A program made the translations under genes and the position numbers. Positions 16,607-25,522 of a stretch of DNA of 64,000 nucleotides are shown piece after piece. The notes beneath the pieces are model-generated. The model saw only the letters and a program-made list of their open reading frames with translations, searched no databases and had not been told where the DNA came from. Source of the stretch: CAWDVH01 sp963805705 (GTDB lineage: Bacteria > Actinomycetota > Actinomycetes > Streptosporangiales > Streptosporangiaceae). The stretch lies in the NCBI GenBank assembly GCA_963805705.1, contig CAWDVH010000004.1, forward strand, positions 1,054,001 through 1,118,000, given 5' to 3'. Position 1 is the stretch's first letter; each line of letters starts with the position of its first letter.

Positions 16607-18100
16607 TCAGAATCGTACGTAGTCGTACTCGACGGGGAGGTCATTGATGCCGACCCCGGGCGGCGCAATCCAGGTCGCGAACTCGCCTGGCTCGTAATGC
16701 GGCAGCATCAGCTCGGCGACCCTGGCGCGATCATCGGGGGTCGGCAGCCAGGCGGGGGAGCGGCGCTCCCAGTCATCGCGCTCCAGCATCTCGCCCGCGG
16801 GACTGATGTAATGCCCGGCGAAGGACCCGACTTTCCGGTTAAAGCCCTCGTGCGGCAGGATCAGGCGCTCCTGAAGGCCAGCGTCCTGGAGTTCCTTGTT
16901 CCACCGCCGCAGGCCGCGCGCGCAGTCCAGGGTGTACTCGGCCCGCAGATCGAGGTTGAGCGCAGTCAGCATCGGGACGGTCCTGACGGTGATGGCACCG
17001 TTCTGCACCACCGGGACATCCATGGTGGCCTCCGCCAGCAGGTGATCATCATCGCGCCGTGTTTCCATCCACCGGCCCTTGAGCCCGGCGGTGTAGTAGG
17101 CGGCGGCGTTGGAGGATGTCTCCGATCCGAACAGGTCCAGCGAGACCGAGAACTGGAAGTTCAGGTACTTCTGGATCACCGAGAGCGGGATGCCGCCGTG
17201 CGCCCAGAGGTCATCGGTGCCGCGCGAGGCCAGCAGCTGCGCGGTGCGCTGCACCGTCCGCTGCACCCCGGTCGTGCCGACGAACATGTGATGCGCCTCT
17301 TCCCGCAGCATGAACTCGCAGGTGCGGGCCAGCGGGTCGAAGCCGCTCTCCTTCAGCGTGCCGAGCTGGTACTTGCCGTCCCGGTCGGTGAAGTAGGTGA
17401 ACATGAAGAACGACAGCCAGTCGGTGGTCTCCTCGTTGAAGGCGCCGAGGATCCGCGGGCTGTCGGCGTCGCCGGAGTTCCGCCGCAGCAGCTGCTCGGC
17501 CTCCTCGCGGCCGTCCCGGCCGAAATAGGCGTGCAGCAGGTACACCATCGCCCACAGATGGCGGCCCTCCTCGACGTTGACCTGGAAAAGATTCCGCATG
17601 TCGTACAGGCTCGGCGCGGTAGCGCCCAGGTGACGCTGCTGCTCCACCGACGCAGGCTCGGTATCACCCTGAATGACGACCAGCCGCCGCAGGTCACTGC
17701 GGTACTCGCCCGGTATCTCCTGCCAGGCAGGCTCGCCCATGTGCTGGCCGAAGCCCACCGTGCGGTCCGGGTCGCCCTCGGACAGGAAGATGCCCCACCG
17801 GTACTCCTCCATCGGCACCCGCGCCCAGTTGGCCCAGCCGTCCCGGCCGATCGCGGTCGCGGTGCGCAGGTACACGTCCCTGGTGGGAACGGACGGGCCC
17901 AGCGCCGACCACCAGTCGAGGAACTTCGGCTGCCACGACTCCAGCGCCCGCTGCAGCCTGCGGTCCGATGCGAGGCCCACGTTGTTCGGGATGCGCTCGC
18001 TGTAGTCGATCACGCTGACCGGGCCGGACGGCGCCGGGGCGATGCCGACGATCTCGCCGGGTTCCTGTGCTTCCTCGTGGGTACCGGGGGTGGCCGTCAT
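16607..18100 (-). CDS. boxB: Benzoyl-CoA 2,3-epoxidase subunit BoxB
   Basis: A 497-residue diiron monooxygenase component. Family signatures include IDYSERIPNNVGL near the N-terminus, VEEGRHLWAMVYLL and LREEAHHMFVGTTG (Glu/His iron ligands), and ERDDWERRSPAWLP with LPVEYDYVRF at the end. BoxB inserts one oxygen atom into benzoyl-CoA to give the 2,3-epoxide in aerobic benzoate degradation. I chose the ATG at 18100: a CAGGAG site lies 11 bases upstream and the boxC stop is one base away; the frame is open to 18178. Its reductase partner BoxA is not in the window. Confidence 0.95.
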   Translation of the reverse strand: MTATPGTHEEAQEPGEIVGIAPAPSGPVSVIDYSERIPNNVGLASDRRLQRALESWQPKFLDWWSALGPSVPTRDVYLRTATAIGRDGWANWARVPMEEYRWGIFLSEGDPDRTVGFGQHMGEPAWQEIPGEYRSDLRRLVVIQGDTEPASVEQQRHLGATAPSLYDMRNLFQVNVEEGRHLWAMVYLLHAYFGRDGREEAEQLLRRNSGDADSPRILGAFNEETTDWLSFFMFTYFTDRDGKYQLGTLKESGFDPLARTCEFMLREEAHHMFVGTTGVQRTVQRTAQLLASRGTDDLWAHGGIPLSVIQKYLNFQFSVSLDLFGSETSSNAAAYYTAGLKGRWMETRRDDDHLLAEATMDVPVVQNGAITVRTVPMLTALNLDLRAEYTLDCARGLRRWNKELQDAGLQERLILPHEGFNRKVGSFAGHYISPAGEMLERDDWERRSPAWLPTPDDRARVAELMLPHYEPGEFATWIAPPGVGINDLPVEYDYVRF

Positions 18101-18101
18101 A

Positions 18102-19781
18102 TCAGACTCGACTCCTGTCATAGTCGCCGCGCTGGCCGGTGCCATAGCGGCGCAGCGCGCCCTGCGGCCCCGCGGCATTGGGCCGCTGGAAGATCCAGTT
18201 CTGCCAGGCCGTGAGCCGCCCGAGAATTTTCGTTTCGCATGTTTCTGGACCGGCGAACCGCAGGTTGGCTTCCATGCCGGTCAGCGCATCGGGGGAGAAG
18301 CTCGCCCGTTCCTCTACCACCAGCCGCATCTCGTCGGCCCAGTCGAGGGCGTCGGGGGTCTCGGTCACCAGGCCGAGCCGGGCGGCGTCGGCGGCGGTCA
18401 GGGGGGTCCCCGCGGCGGCGGTGGCGGCCGCCAGGCCCGCGTCGTCGTGCAGGAAGCGGATCCGCAGCCGGGACAGGCCGCCGCTGCCCGGCAGCAGGCC
18501 GGTGGCGAACTCATCCAGCCAGATCACCGCGGCCTCCTCGGGGCGGTCGTCGTCCTCGAAGACCCCGTCGAGCATGTACTGCCGGTCGGCGGCCAGCGCC
18601 ATCTCCAGCAGCGGGCCGGCGAAGCAGCTGCCCGGCTCGATCAGCGCGATCAGGCTCCTGGACGTGGCATCCAGCCGCCGCAGCGTCCGCTTCCAGTACT
18701 GGATGATCTCGTTGACCAGCCAGTCCTCGCGGCTGGCGAGCAGCAGCGTGCTCATCGCGGCCGCGACGGCCGGATCGCCGGAGGTCTTCAGCAGCCAGGT
18801 GCCCACATCGGGCTCGTTGACCCGCAGCCGCAGGATCGCGTCGTCCAGTTCCCGCACCGCCGCGAGCGGCCAGCATCCGGCGCCTTCCTCGTGCAGGCCG
18901 GCCGCCGTGGCCGGGACATCGGCCGGCCCGCTGAGCACGAGCGTCGCGGTGCCCGCCGGCCGGTCGATCTCCACCCGGAGGTGGTCATAGTGCGTGGCCT
19001 CGCCCGCCGTGACCCGGCGCAGCGGCGTGAGCTCGATCCCGGTGGCGCCGGCCGGGCGGGCGGAGCGCCCGGCGGCGGCACGGGCCCGCTGGTCCAGCTG
19101 GGCCGGGAAGTCACGGGCCTTCACGGCCTGGTCGACCAGCCGCCACGCGACCGCCTTGCCGCCCCTGATGCCCTCCGCGGTGGTGGCGAAGACGTCGGCC
19201 CGGTCCCGGCGGACGCCGCGCTTGTCGACCAGGCGGGTCAGGCCGCCGGTGCCGGGCAGGACTCCCAGCAGCGGGACCTCGGGCAGGGCCACGGCGGACG
19301 AGCCGTCGTCGATCAGGACGATCTGGTCGCAGGCCAGCGCCAGCTCATAGCCGCCGCCCGCCGCGGTCCCGTTCAGGGCCGCGATGTAGGCCTGGCCGGA
19401 GCAGGCGGTGGCGTCCTCGATGCCGGCCAGGGTCTCGTTGGTGAACTTGCAGAAGTTGACCTTCCAGGCGTGCGAGGATTCGGCCAGCATCCGGATATTG
19501 GCACCGGCGCAGAACATCCGGTCCTTCAGGCTGGTCACGATGACCGCGCGGACCTCGGGATGCTCGAAGCGCAGCCGCTGGACCGCGTCGTACAGCTCGA
19601 TGTGGACGCCCAGGTCGTAGCTGTTCATCTTGAGCTCATAGCCGGGAACGAGGCCGCCGTCCTCGGCGACGTCGAGCGACAGCGTGGCCACCGGCGCGTC
19701 GATGGCCAGCTTCCAGTGCCGGTACCGGCTCGGATCGGTGTCGAACGATACCTCCGCGCCCTGCTGGGCGGTGATGCTCAT
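18102..19781 (-). CDS. boxC: 2,3-epoxybenzoyl-CoA dihydrolase BoxC
   Basis: A 559-residue protein with two crotonase-like halves, as in BoxC. The N-terminal half has ELKMNSYDLGVHIELYDAVQ and MFCAGANIRML; the middle carries AALNGTAAGGGYELALACD, the oxyanion-hole region. BoxC hydrolyses and cleaves the benzoyl-CoA epoxide to 3,4-dehydroadipyl-CoA semialdehyde and formate. The start has GGGAGAA just upstream. boxB follows with one base between them. The aldehyde dehydrogenase that normally takes the product (BoxD) is absent here. Length and order match known boxC-boxB operons. Confidence 0.95.
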   Translation of the reverse strand: MSITAQQGAEVSFDTDPSRYRHWKLAIDAPVATLSLDVAEDGGLVPGYELKMNSYDLGVHIELYDAVQRLRFEHPEVRAVIVTSLKDRMFCAGANIRMLAESSHAWKVNFCKFTNETLAGIEDATACSGQAYIAALNGTAAGGGYELALACDQIVLIDDGSSAVALPEVPLLGVLPGTGGLTRLVDKRGVRRDRADVFATTAEGIRGGKAVAWRLVDQAVKARDFPAQLDQRARAAAGRSARPAGATGIELTPLRRVTAGEATHYDHLRVEIDRPAGTATLVLSGPADVPATAAGLHEEGAGCWPLAAVRELDDAILRLRVNEPDVGTWLLKTSGDPAVAAAMSTLLLASREDWLVNEIIQYWKRTLRRLDATSRSLIALIEPGSCFAGPLLEMALAADRQYMLDGVFEDDDRPEEAAVIWLDEFATGLLPGSGGLSRLRIRFLHDDAGLAAATAAAGTPLTAADAARLGLVTETPDALDWADEMRLVVEERASFSPDALTGMEANLRFAGPETCETKILGRLTAWQNWIFQRPNAAGPQGALRRYGTGQRGDYDRSRV

Positions 19782-19852
19782 GGCTTCTCCCTGACTCCCG
19801 GCTGCTCAGCTCATGCCGGCCAGCTCACGCCGGGCCCTTCCATACTGACGTG

Positions 19853-20911
19853 CTACAGCATCTTGGGCAAGGTTCGGGGATCTGTAGATAATCGATCCTC
19901 GGCGAGAAGGGCGTCCCAGTGCCGCTGGGCGCCGCCCCGCCACTCAGCGTGGCGCGCGTGGAAGAGCTCCGCGGCCGTGGTCCCGATCCACCGGGCCGGC
20001 AGCAGGTCATCCGGCAGCTGCGGATCAAGGAACGGGAAGCGCCGCCACTCGTGGACGAGCAGGGTCTGGGCGACGAGCAGCTCCTGGCCGCCGGCGGGCC
20101 GCTGCCGTGCGAAGGAGTCGATGAATTCCTGGTACCGCCGCGCTACGCCGTCCAGGTCCCAGGCGAGCCGGACGACAGATTCCTGCCCGCCGATGGTCCC
20201 GTAGCTGGCCAGGAAGGACATCGAAGCCGAGGCGAGGCCGAGATCGGCCAGGATCTGGCGGGCCTCGGCCTCGCGGCCGGGGTCGGGCGACACCCAGACG
20301 CCGGGTGACGGCGTGCCGAAGCCCGCCCACGACAGGCGCGCCCGCAGCCGGTGCCGCAGGTCCCGCTTGGCCTCGGGCACGCTGACCAGCAGGATGAGCC
20401 ATCTGGAGTCCCACTGGCGCTGCTGGCTGCCAAACGAGTAGATGCGCCTGGCCCCCTCGGACAGCAGGCTCTGGCCCGGCGGCGTCAGCTGCCACTGCAC
20501 CCGGCGGCCGTGCCGCCGGGAGGCGAGCCACCCTTCCGCCGCGCTGCGCGAGAGCGCCTGGCGCGCCGACTTCTCCTCGACGCCGAGCATCGCCAGGGCC
20601 CGGACCAGGGTGAGGGTCCAGACCGGCTCGCCGCGGGGCAGCACGTACTCGCCCAGCACGGTCATCAGCAGCGACCGGGCACTGGCCTCGCCGAGCTCAC
20701 GGCGGCGGCTGACCGCGGGACCGGGTGCTGGCGGGGGACGGGCGGCAGCGGGGCCGGCCGGGGCGCGGCTCAGGCCGTACTCCGGATCCGGATGATCCCG
20801 CCAGGTCCTGATTCGGTGGAGATCATGAAAATTGGCCTCCGGTCGGTTTCCGTGCGCCGCCTGACGCGTGCGTTCAGGTGAGATGAGGCACCCAGACGCA
20901 CATGATCTCAT
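19853..20911 (-). CDS. PaaX-family transcriptional regulator (start unresolved)
   Basis: A PaaX-type regulator. The winged-helix part reads ARSLLMTVLGEYVLPRGEPV then GVEEKSARQALSRSAAEGWL, followed by the central PaaX domain (RWLILLVSVPEAKRDLRHRL, GVWVSPDP) and the C-terminal domain with LLVHEWRRFPFLDPQLPDDLLP. PaaX proteins repress aromatic-CoA pathways and respond to the acyl-CoA. It precedes boxC by 72 bases and very likely controls the box operon. The start is unclear: no good ATG/GTG with a ribosome site lies in frame just before ARSLL. I give the frame from ATG 20911, but a well-placed ATG at 20826 with GGAGG is in another frame, so a frameshift or a rare start is possible. Confidence 0.75.
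   Translation of the reverse strand: MRSCASGCLISPERTRQAAHGNRPEANFHDLHRIRTWRDHPDPEYGLSRAPAGPAAARPPPAPGPAVSRRRELGEASARSLLMTVLGEYVLPRGEPVWTLTLVRALAMLGVEEKSARQALSRSAAEGWLASRRHGRRVQWQLTPPGQSLLSEGARRIYSFGSQQRQWDSRWLILLVSVPEAKRDLRHRLRARLSWAGFGTPSPGVWVSPDPGREAEARQILADLGLASASMSFLASYGTIGGQESVVRLAWDLDGVARRYQEFIDSFARQRPAGGQELLVAQTLLVHEWRRFPFLDPQLPDDLLPARWIGTTAAELFHARHAEWRGGAQRHWDALLAEDRLSTDPRTLPKML
20770..20826 (-). other. Short leader ORF with strong ribosome site, upstream of PaaX
   Basis: ATG at 20826 has GGAGG 9 bases upstream and reads 18 codons before TGA at 20770, just before the PaaX homology in another frame. It may be a leader peptide, or the true PaaX start cut off by a one-base error. Confidence 0.35.
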
Positions 20912-21015
20912 GCCATCCCGCCGCGCCCTGGGGAGGCGGCGGCGGCCTGGGCCAGTTATGCTCGGCAGCGTTCTTTTCGCCCTCCCACCTTTCTCGTAAA
21001 CAGAGGCACTAACCA

Positions 21016-22728
21016 ATGCGCTGGTCACAGCTGCACATCCCGACGTTGCGCGAGGATCCGGCCGACGCCGACGCCGCCAGTCACCGGCTGCTGGTGCGCG
21101 GCGGATTTATCCGCCAGCTCATGGCCGGTCACTACAGCCTGCTGCCGCTCGGGATGCGCGTGCGGGCCAGGATCGTCGCCATTATCCGCGAGGAGATGAA
21201 CCGGATAGGGGCGCAGGAGTTCCTGCTGCCGTCGATGCAGCCCGCCCAGATCTGGGAGAAAAGCGGCCGGCTGGAGGCCATCGGCGAGGAGATGTTCCGC
21301 CTCAAGGACCGCAAGGGCGCCGACCTCGTGCTCGGGTTCACGCATGAGGAGATCTTCACCACGCTCGCGGTGGAACTGTCGTCCTACCGGGAGCTGCCGC
21401 AGTTCTGGTACCAGTTCCAGCTCAAGTTCCGGGACGAGCCGCGCCCCAAGAGCGGCCTGATGCGGATCCGCGAGTTCACCATGAAGGACTCCTACAGCTT
21501 CGACGTCGACGAGGCCGGCCTGGACAGGTCGTTCGAGGCGCACCGCGCCGCCTATGAGCGGATCTTCGCCCGGCTGGGCCTGCCGGCCATCGCGGTCGAG
21601 GCGTCCAGCGGCAACATGGGCGGCAGTGACTCCATCGAGTTCATGTGCCCGTCGGAGGCGGGCGAGGACGTGGTCGCGGTGTGCCCGCAGTGCGGCTACG
21701 CGGCCAATCTGGAGAAGGCGACCTCGCAGCTGCCGGCCATCGAGGACGGCGCCGGGCCGGCTGCGCCGCAGCGGCTGGCCACACCCGGCGTGCGCACCAT
21801 CGAGGACCTGGCCAGCAAGTACGGCATCCCGGCCGACCGGCAGATCAAGACGCTGGTGCAGATCCTCGATGGCCAGCTGACCCTGGTCCTGCTGCGCGGC
21901 GACCACCCGCTGGCCGAGCAGAAGCTGATCGACGCCACCGGCGCGGTCGAGGTCCGTCCGGCCCAGCCCGAGGAGATCCGGGCCGCGCTCGGCGCGTCCC
22001 CCGGCAGCCTGGGCGCGGTCGGCGCGACCGGCCTGCCGGTCCTCGCCGACCTGGCGCTGCAGGGCCGCCGGGACATGGGCACCGGGGCCAACTCCGACGA
22101 TGTGCACCTGACCGGCGTCGATGTCGAGCGGGACATCGTGGTGACCAGCTGGGCCGACCTGCGGGAGGTCACCGACGGCGAGCCGTGCCCGCGCTGCGGC
22201 ACGCCGCTCGCCCTGATCCAGACCATCGAGATCGGCCACATCTTCAAGCTCGGCCGCAAGTACACCACGGTGCTGGGCGTCACCGTGCTCGGCCCGGACG
22301 GGACGGCGATCACGCCGATCATGGGCAGCTACGGGATCGGCGTGGAGCGGGCCATGGCCGCGATCGCCGAGGTCCACCATGACGACGCGGGCCTGACCTG
22401 GCCGGTCCAGGTCGCGCCGGCCGAGGCGACCGTGATCCTGCTCAGCACCCGCGACGAGCACGCGGCTGAGGTGGCCGGCGCGCTGTACGGCGAGCTGCTC
22501 GCGGCTGGCGTTGACGTGCTCCTGGACGACCGGGACGCCCGGCCGGGCGTGAAGTACAAGGACGCGGAACTGACCGGCATCCCGTGCCGGGTGAGCGTAG
22601 GCCAGCGCGATCTGGCGGACGGCGTCGTGGAGATCACCAGCCGGGCGACCGGCGAGAAGGAGCGGGTGCCGGTGGCCGAGGCGACCGGGTACGTGCGCGA
22701 CTTCCTGGCCCGGTCAGTACCGGGCTAG
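21016..22728 (+). CDS. proS: Prolyl-tRNA synthetase, bacterial type
   Basis: A 570-residue class II aminoacyl-tRNA synthetase. Motif 1 region: LLPLGMRVRARIVAIIREEM; motif 2: RPKSGLMRIREFTMKDSYSF; motif 3: GSYGIGVERAMAAIAE. The insert between motifs 2 and 3 (about residues 220-400) is the bacterial editing domain that removes mischarged alanine. The C-terminal anticodon domain ends VAEATGYVRDFLA. It charges tRNA-Pro in the cytoplasm. It is divergent from paaX. Being beside a catabolic operon is unusual for an essential gene; whether this is the only proS of the genome cannot be seen. A 19-bp duplication covers its stop codon. Confidence 0.95.
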   Translation: MRWSQLHIPTLREDPADADAASHRLLVRGGFIRQLMAGHYSLLPLGMRVRARIVAIIREEMNRIGAQEFLLPSMQPAQIWEKSGRLEAIGEEMFRLKDRKGADLVLGFTHEEIFTTLAVELSSYRELPQFWYQFQLKFRDEPRPKSGLMRIREFTMKDSYSFDVDEAGLDRSFEAHRAAYERIFARLGLPAIAVEASSGNMGGSDSIEFMCPSEAGEDVVAVCPQCGYAANLEKATSQLPAIEDGAGPAAPQRLATPGVRTIEDLASKYGIPADRQIKTLVQILDGQLTLVLLRGDHPLAEQKLIDATGAVEVRPAQPEEIRAALGASPGSLGAVGATGLPVLADLALQGRRDMGTGANSDDVHLTGVDVERDIVVTSWADLREVTDGEPCPRCGTPLALIQTIEIGHIFKLGRKYTTVLGVTVLGPDGTAITPIMGSYGIGVERAMAAIAEVHHDDAGLTWPVQVAPAEATVILLSTRDEHAAEVAGALYGELLAAGVDVLLDDRDARPGVKYKDAELTGIPCRVSVGQRDLADGVVEITSRATGEKERVPVAEATGYVRDFLARSVPG

Positions 22729-22749
22729 CGGGTCAGTGCCGGGCTAGCT
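22712..22749. repeat. 19-bp tandem duplication over the proS stop codon
   Basis: GGTCAGTACCGGGCTAGCG (22712-22730) is followed directly by GGTCAGTGCCGGGCTAGCT. The first copy contains the proS TAG; the second also contains the stop of the small minus-strand gene. Confidence 0.9.
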
Positions 22750-22948
22750 TCGGGCGGGCTCCCCCGTCCGCCCGGCGCGCCGCCTCGGCGATCCGCCGGT
22801 GCCAGGGCTTGCGCCTGCGGCCAGGAACATCCCCGCACGGCTGCGGACGGGAAACCCCGACCAGCCGCTCGTGCTGGCTGTCCAGCGCTGCGACCAGCCG
22901 CTCGTTCTGGCTGTCCAGCGCTGCCCACCGCTGATTGTCGCCTGACAT
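22733..22948 (-). CDS. Small protein with an 11-residue tandem repeat
   Basis: A 71-residue protein with a good ribosome site (GGGGAGG, 4 bases before the ATG at 22948). Near the N-terminus the sequence AALDSQNERLV is repeated as AALDSQHERLV, a likely short amphipathic helix; the C-terminal half is strongly basic (GRRRKPWHRRIAEAARRADG). No signal peptide. I do not recognise a family. The longer frame to 23098 lacks a better start. The duplicated 33-bp DNA segment matches the general tendency for tandem duplication here. Nucleic-acid binding is possible from charge but is only a guess. Confidence 0.55.
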   Translation of the reverse strand: MSGDNQRWAALDSQNERLVAALDSQHERLVGVSRPQPCGDVPGRRRKPWHRRIAEAARRADGGARPKLARH

Positions 22949-23124
22949 GGCGCCTCCCCGTGATAGCTGCCGCGCCATGCGTCCGGCCCCCCTGGGTCCG
23001 GCTCTGGCGCTCTCACTACTTGTGAGACGCGAGCCAGGCGATTCAGGGCAGGAATACCGGTAACGAGTAGGTAACATCTCGCGGGCAGGCCAGCGCAAGA
23101 TGCGCTGGCCTGGGCAGCGGCGGA

Positions 23125-23355
23125 CTACAGGGGCGGCTGCGGATCCACGTAGCGGCGCTGCTCATAAACCTGCGTCGATGCCCGGGCGCGGCGCCTGGAG
23201 ACCACGAAGTAGGTCGACACGATCAGGCACGCCACTCCGGCGAGCATGAGGATCACGCCGATGGCGTTGAGGTCGAGATACTTGGGCGTCCAGGTCACTG
23301 CGAAGCGCAGGATCGCGCCGATGACGATGAGCGCGATGCTCCCGCCGATGGTCAT
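23125..23355 (-). CDS. Small membrane protein, DUF6458-like
   Basis: A 76-residue protein with two transmembrane segments (about residues 5-22 and 30-51) separated by TWTPKYLDLNAIG, then a basic cytoplasmic tail (SRRRARAS). The pattern MTIGGSIALIVIGAILRFAV is the start of the actinobacterial DUF6458 family, whose function is unknown. AAGGAGG precedes the ATG by 8 bases. It stands alone between the repeat protein and the aminotransferase, both on the same strand. Confidence 0.8.
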   Translation of the reverse strand: MTIGGSIALIVIGAILRFAVTWTPKYLDLNAIGVILMLAGVACLIVSTYFVVSRRRARASTQVYEQRRYVDPQPPL

Positions 23356-23440
23356 TTCAACGGCCTCCTTGTGGGTCAGACCGCGCCGATTCCGATGGCG
23401 GTAATCCTATGCCCGCGCGGCCGGCCGGCCCGGTCAGGGA

Positions 23441-24841
23441 TCAGAGCCTAGACCAGGCTTGGGTCAGCACGCTGCGCAGGATCTGCTCCATCTCGTCGAA
23501 ATGAACCTGGGTGCAGGTCAGCGGCGGGGAAAGCTGGATGACCGGATCGCCGCGGTCGTCGGCCCGGCACACCAGGCCGGCGTCGAACAGGGCGTGCGAC
23601 AGGTAGCCACGCAGCAGCCGTTCCGATTCGTCGTCGGTGAATGTTGCCTTGGTGGCCTTGTCCTTCACCAGCTCGATCCCGTAGAAGTACCCGTCGCCGC
23701 GGACATCGCCGACGATGGGCAGGTCGTGCAGCTTCTCCAGGGTGGCGCGGAACGCGGTCTCGTTCGCGCGAACATGGCCGAGCAGGTCTTCCTTCTCGAA
23801 GACGTCCAGGTTGGCCAGGGCGACCGCGCAGGACACCGGATGGCCGGCGAAGGTGATGCCGTGCAGGAAGCTGGCCGCGCCCTGGCTGAATGGCTCCATC
23901 AGGGCATCGCTGACCATCATCCCGCCGAGCGGCGCGTAGCCGGAGGTCACGCCCTTGGCGAAGGTGATGATGTCCGGCTCATAGCCGTAGCGCTGGCTGC
24001 CGAAGTAATAGCCAAGGCGGCCGAAGGCGCAGATCACCTCATCGGAGACCAGCAGGACACCATACCGGTCGCAGATCTGCCTGACCCGCTCGAAGTAGCC
24101 GGGCGGCGGCGGGAAGCAGCCGCCGGCATTCTGCAGCGGCTCGAGGTACACCGCGGCGACCGACCGTGGCCCTTCCCGCAGGATGGCGCGCTCGATCTCG
24201 TCGGCGGCCCACCGGCCGAATGCCGTCAGGTCGTCCGCGACGAACTCCGGCGCGCGGTAGAAGTTGGTATTCGGCACCCGGACCCCGCCGGCGGGCAGCG
24301 GCTCGAATGGCTCCTTGAGCGGGGCCACCCCCGTGATGGCCAGGGCGCCCATGGTCGTGCCGTGGTAGGCGATGTCGCGGCTGATCACCTTGTACCGGCC
24401 CGGCTGGCCAATCGCCTTGAAGTACTGCTTGGCCAGCTTCCAGGCCGACTCGACGGCCTCCGAGCCGCTGGTGGTGAAGAACACCCGGTTCAGTTGGCCG
24501 GGGGCCAGGTCGGCCAGCCGCTCGGCCAGCTCGATCGCCCGCGGGTGCGCGTACGACCAGAGCGGGAAGTAGGCGAGCTCGCCGCCCTGCCGCGCGCCCG
24601 CCTCGGCGACCTCCGTGCGGCCATGCCCGATCTGGCTGACGAACAGCCCGGACATCCCGTCCAGGTAGCGCTTGCCGTGCTGGTCGAACACGTACTGGCC
24701 GGAGCCGCGCACGATCATGGGTATGTCAGCATCCGCGAACGTCGACATGCGGGTGAAGTGCAGCCACATGTGCCGCTTGGCGGATGCCTGCCAGGCCGCG
24801 GCCTGGGCGGCGGCGTCGTTGTCGTCGCGCGAGGTGGTCAT
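23441..24841 (-). CDS. Class III aminotransferase (omega-amino acid:pyruvate type)
   Basis: A 466-residue PLP enzyme. FFTTSGSEAVESAWKLAKQY binds the cofactor phosphate, LLVSDEVICAFGRLG holds the Asp that contacts the pyridine ring, and FAKGVTSGYAPLGG has the Schiff-base Lys. The start MWLHFTRMSTF region and C-terminus fit omega-amino acid or taurine/putrescine:pyruvate aminotransferases. It turns a terminal amine into a semialdehyde with pyruvate as acceptor. It overlaps the Lrp-type regulator by ATGA, so the regulator and enzyme are one operon. The second class III enzyme at 28094 and MmsA at 26433 complete an omega-amino-acid route. Confidence 0.88.
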   Translation of the reverse strand: MTTSRDDNDAAAQAAAWQASAKRHMWLHFTRMSTFADADIPMIVRGSGQYVFDQHGKRYLDGMSGLFVSQIGHGRTEVAEAGARQGGELAYFPLWSYAHPRAIELAERLADLAPGQLNRVFFTTSGSEAVESAWKLAKQYFKAIGQPGRYKVISRDIAYHGTTMGALAITGVAPLKEPFEPLPAGGVRVPNTNFYRAPEFVADDLTAFGRWAADEIERAILREGPRSVAAVYLEPLQNAGGCFPPPPGYFERVRQICDRYGVLLVSDEVICAFGRLGYYFGSQRYGYEPDIITFAKGVTSGYAPLGGMMVSDALMEPFSQGAASFLHGITFAGHPVSCAVALANLDVFEKEDLLGHVRANETAFRATLEKLHDLPIVGDVRGDGYFYGIELVKDKATKATFTDDESERLLRGYLSHALFDAGLVCRADDRGDPVIQLSPPLTCTQVHFDEMEQILRSVLTQAWSRL

Positions 24842-25311
24842 CTGGTCCCCCAGCTGTAGGTCTGCTTGCGGAGCTTCAGGTACACGAAGGTCTCCGTCGT
24901 GGTCACGCTCGGGATGGACCGCACCAGGCTCAGGATCTCCAGCAGCTGGTCGTCGTCCTCGCAGACGACCTCGATCAGCAGATCGAAGGAGCCCGCCGTG
25001 ATCACCACGTAGTCGATCTGCTCCATGGCGGCCAGCTTGTCGGCGACCTGGTCAAGGTCACCGCTGCAGCGCAGGCCGATCATCGTCTGCCGACGAAAGC
25101 CCAGTGACATCGGATCGGTGACCGCCACGATCTGCATGGCGCCGATCTCCAGCAGGCGCTGTACCCGCTGGCGGACGGCGGCCTCGGACAGGCCGACTTC
25201 CTTGCCGATGGATGAGTAGGAGCGGCGACCGTCCTGCTGGAGCAACTCGACGATCTTCTTGGACACATCGTCGAGCACTACCCGGCGGCTGTCCCGCTCC
25301 CGGCTGCCCAT
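24838..25311 (-). CDS. Lrp/AsnC-family transcriptional regulator
   Basis: A 157-residue regulator: helix-turn-helix VSKKIVELLQQDGRRSYSSI then GLSEAAVRQRVQRLLEIGAM, followed by the RAM effector-binding domain (DYVVITAGSFDLLIEVVCED). Lrp-type proteins sense amino acids and form octamers. It overlaps the downstream aminotransferase gene by ATGA and is divergent from the epimerase-like gene, so it probably controls the whole amino-acid module in both directions. Confidence 0.9.
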   Translation of the reverse strand: MGSRERDSRRVVLDDVSKKIVELLQQDGRRSYSSIGKEVGLSEAAVRQRVQRLLEIGAMQIVAVTDPMSLGFRRQTMIGLRCSGDLDQVADKLAAMEQIDYVVITAGSFDLLIEVVCEDDDQLLEILSLVRSIPSVTTTETFVYLKLRKQTYSWGTR

Positions 25312-25340
25312 GATTTCCTCCCTAGCATCATAATTGTGTC

Positions 25341-25396
25341 ACCTGACGTCGTTCTGTCAACTAATTCCGTAGGAAAACAACGATTTGACAACTGAT
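25341..25396. promoter_or_regulatory. Candidate Lrp-type binding region
   Basis: In an AT-rich divergent intergenic region, TGTCAA (25355-25360) and TTGACA (25385-25390) form an inverted pair 30 bases apart, and TGTCAACTAAT/TGACAACTGAT are also near-direct repeats. Spacing of about three helical turns suits an Lrp-family regulator. Weak sequence evidence. Confidence 0.3.
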
Positions 25397-25522
25397 TTAC
25401 TTGCACTCACGGCTCGTCTGCGGGGCCGTATCCTGCTGGAGGGGCGACTTCGGGTTCCTATCGCTGGCCGCCCGGCCCCCGCTCGCCGGCTGTCGCAGGC
25501 CGGCCTCGATACCGTGGCGGCC

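Noticed and set aside
18042..20204. A 720-codon open frame opposite boxC and boxB
   Set aside because: No recognisable motif; it lies antisense to two clearly conserved genes.
21025..22461. A 478-codon open frame opposite proS
   Set aside because: Antisense shadow of a strongly conserved synthetase gene.
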